DNA of 64,000 nt from Peptidiphaga gingivicola (GTDB lineage Bacteria; Actinomycetota; Actinomycetes; Actinomycetales; Actinomycetaceae). Below are positions 62,248 to 64,000 of this stretch, in pieces. Below the pieces are notes generated by a model. The model was not told the origin of the DNA. It was given only the letters and a program-made list of their open reading frames with translations, and made no database searches. The DNA is taken from contig NZ_LVZK01000001.1 of assembly GCF_001652275.1 (NCBI RefSeq), forward strand, positions 682,001 to 746,000, read 5' to 3'. Position numbers and translations under genes: made by a program. Position 1 is the first letter of the stretch. Every line of letters begins with the position of its first letter.

Positions 62248-62969
62248 TCCGTCCTCCGCCTCAGGGTGAGCGAAGCCAAGCTGAGCGCGGCGGCTGCGAA
62301 TGCCGCGACGATGGCCAGACTGGTCCAGTAATGGCTCGTCAGATCGGGGAACTCCGCCACCTCTTGCAACGCCTCGACCGCCCAGGTGAGCGGCATTGCG
62401 TTCGACAGGCCCTCTAGCCACCCGGCCATGTCTTCGCGAGGCCCGAGGAGCCCGCACAGAAGCACCTGCGGCACCACGACGATCGGCATGAACTGGACGG
62501 CCTGGAACTCGCTGCGGGAAACCGCCGACGCGAGCAGCCCGAGGGCGATTCCCAGCATCGCCGTCGTCAGGGAGACGAGCAGCATCCACGCGATGCCGCC
62601 CTTCAGCTGCATGTCTAGCCCCCAGTAGCAGACGGCCGTCAGCAGCGAGGACTGCCCGACGGCCAGCACGCCGTAGGCCAAGGCGTACCCTCCGATGACG
62701 TCCATTTTGCGGATCGGGGCCGCCATGAGGCGTTCAAGGGTTCCGCCGGAGCGCTCGCGCACCGTGGCCACGGCTGTGAGCAGGAACATGAGGAGCAGGG
62801 GGAACATTGCGAGCAACGTCATCTCGACTTGCGAGGAGATCGGCTCTTCGCCGTCGAAAATCTGATGGACCAGCCACGCCAGAATCGACGGGACGAAGGT
62901 GACGAGGGCGAGAGTGCGCGGGTCGTGGCGCAGCTGGCGCGCGACGCGCGCGGCGATTGCGAGAGTCAT
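62244..62969 (-). CDS. ABC-2 type permease
   Basis: 241 residues with six membrane segments and the ABC-2 pattern RERSGGTLERLMAAPIRKMDVIGGY near residue 72, a cytoplasmic coupling region. It overlaps both the ATPase gene upstream and the TetR gene downstream by four bases. It exports an unknown compound. Confidence 0.88.
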   Translation of the reverse strand: MTLAIAARVARQLRHDPRTLALVTFVPSILAWLVHQIFDGEEPISSQVEMTLLAMFPLLLMFLLTAVATVRERSGGTLERLMAAPIRKMDVIGGYALAYGVLAVGQSSLLTAVCYWGLDMQLKGGIAWMLLVSLTTAMLGIALGLLASAVSRSEFQAVQFMPIVVVPQVLLCGLLGPREDMAGWLEGLSNAMPLTWAVEALQEVAEFPDLTSHYWTSLAIVAAFAAAALSLASLTLRRRTE

Positions 62970-63679
62970 TCTGCCTGCTCCTTCGCTAGGGCGAGGAAGG
63001 CGGCGTCCATGGACGACGTCGCCGTCTCCTCAAGGATGTCGTCGGCCGTCCCCGTCGCCAGGATGCTGCCTTCGCGGATGAAGACGAGGCTGTCGCAGCG
63101 CTGGGCCTCGTCCATGACGTGCGAGGAGACGAGCACCGTTGTGCCGGCGGCCGCGCGCTTGCGGATGAGATCCCAGATTTCCTCGCGAAGCACAGGGTCG
63201 AGGCCCACTGTGGGTTCGTCGAGAAGCAGCACCGGCGGGTCGCCGACCATCGTGCACGCGAGGGACAGCCGGGAGGCTTGGCCGCCGGAGATGTCGGCGG
63301 CGAGGGCGTGTGCGCGGTCCGTCAGCCGAAGCTGCGAAATCATCTCGTCGGCCGCCGACGCCGGAGCCCGTGCTATTCGCGCCCAATGGGCGACGTTCTC
63401 GTGCACAGTGAGGTCTTTGTATGCGGCCGAGGCCTGGGTCATGTAGCCGAGCGAGGCGCGGGCGGCGAAGCTTCCCGCGGGCCTGCCGAGAACCGTGACC
63501 GTTCCCGACTCGACTTTCTGCACGCCCGCTATTGACCGAATGAGCGTGGATTTTCCTGAACCCGACGGTCCCAACAGCCCGGTGATCGAGCCTTTCTCAA
63601 GGGAAATGCTCACTCCCTTGAGAACGCGCCGCGAGCCTCGCGTCACTTTGAGATCGTCGATGACGATTGCTTCGTTCAT
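62966..63679 (-). CDS. ABC transporter ATP-binding protein
   Basis: 237 residues. Walker A GPSGSGKSTLIRS near residue 37, signature DISGGQASRLSLA near 132 (SGGQ), Walker B VLLLDEPTVGLDP near 155 and the switch His in SHVMDE near 187. First gene of a three-gene operon (ATPase, permease, TetR) of the drug-efflux type. Confidence 0.92.
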   Translation of the reverse strand: MNEAIVIDDLKVTRGSRRVLKGVSISLEKGSITGLLGPSGSGKSTLIRSIAGVQKVESGTVTVLGRPAGSFAARASLGYMTQASAAYKDLTVHENVAHWARIARAPASAADEMISQLRLTDRAHALAADISGGQASRLSLACTMVGDPPVLLLDEPTVGLDPVLREEIWDLIRKRAAAGTTVLVSSHVMDEAQRCDSLVFIREGSILATGTADDILEETATSSMDAAFLALAKEQAE

Positions 63680-64000
63680 GGTTTCAGGCTAATGAAACGC
63701 CATGCCCCGCCTCAATAGACGATGAATTAATTTGAGGCGTTGCAGGGGTAGTTGTTTTTGGCTGAAACAGGCGTATTAGGTCTGTGTGGACGACGACGTC
63801 GAAACAGAATATCTTCTAGATGATGAAATATGGCGCTCCTGGGTGGGTGTCTCTCCTGGGTGGGTGTCTCTCCTGGGTGGGTGTCTCTCTGGGTGGATGT
63901 CGCTCCTGGGCGGATGTCGCTGTCGGCCGGGAGGAGGGGGCGACGTCGGCAGACGCTTTCAGGCGCGGTCCGCGTTTCGGCAGGCGTTCGTGTCGGTCTG
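63680..64000. other. Window end: open frame over a 17-bp repeat
   Basis: From GTG 63786 a frame stays open to the end of the window (MDDDVETEYLLDDEIWRSW at the start). Its middle is the 17-base repeat, which gives Gly/Trp/Ser-rich sequence. It could be the 5' end of a rightward gene or chance. Confidence 0.3.
63838..63921. repeat. 17-bp tandem repeat, five units
   Basis: CCTGGGTGGGTGTCTCT occurs three times exactly at 63838, 63855 and 63872, then twice with changes (16 bases at 63889 and 17 at 63905). Confidence 0.9.

Noticed and set aside
63838-63921. CRISPR array
   Set aside because: Units are contiguous 17-mers with no unique spacers and no cas genes nearby.

Overview
The window looks like chromosomal DNA of a high-GC actinobacterium. 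The evidence is a dUMP-forming dCTP deaminase of mycobacterial type, DUF4235 and DUF5926 proteins, a Pr6Pr membrane protein, ROK glucokinase beside a GalT-like protein, ESX/type VII secretion (T7SS) cargo, and frequent GTGA or ATGA start/stop overlaps. The codon style and gene mix suggest the Actinomycetaceae (Actinomyces, Schaalia or a relative); that placement is inference.

Layout. 0-8 kb: 3' part of a fructosamine-kinase-like gene, an LppA-like lipoprotein and a decayed relative, a TipAS-type MerR regulator, a small holin-like membrane protein, a hisC-type aminotransferase, a YwiC-like protein and a one-pass exported protein. 8.4-13.8 kb: a tight six-gene MoxR / DUF58 / small membrane protein / two von Willebrand A / TPR operon. 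13.9-18.8 kb: TetR, NUDIX, a DUF6882-like protein, a nitronate-monooxygenase-like gene broken by an in-frame TAG, tRNA-Gly, dcd. 18.9-22.7 kb: a TPP riboswitch driving thiBPQ. 22.9-29.1 kb: a GNAT protein, a family of tandem membrane paralogues in several stages of decay, GalT-like protein and glucokinase. 29.6-33.5 kb: a T7SS cassette with YbaB-like protein, EspC-like protein, a nuclease-like toxin and an array of immunity-like genes. 33.6-41.9 kb: two tRNA-Ser genes, a lipoprotein, an effector-binding protein, a 953-residue membrane protein, a YbdK-like ligase and a glutamine amidotransferase. 42-43.8 kb: one AT-rich, apparently foreign gene. 43.9-51.2 kb: HAD, serS, a lipid kinase, pheA and a second member of the large membrane-protein family. 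51.8-55.3 kb: a second T7SS-type cassette pairing a Gly/Pro repeat protein with an alpha/beta hydrolase. 55.6-63.7 kb: glycosyltransferase, DUF5926, M20 hydrolase, lysophospholipase-like hydrolase, upp, tadA and a drug-efflux-type ABC/TetR operon.

Most central genes are ordinary housekeeping. Three things are not. First, there are T7SS cargo cassettes with no secretion machinery in the window. The repeat protein at 51.8 kb carries five copies of the six-residue nucleophile-elbow motif of the hydrolase encoded next to it. Second, short tandem duplications straddle or abut the stop codons of at least five genes, and similar minisatellites invade coding regions (thiQ, the M20 hydrolase, the 953-residue protein). 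Third, two genes are broken by single in-frame stop codons at positions where relatives have Trp or Tyr, so active gene decay is visible.
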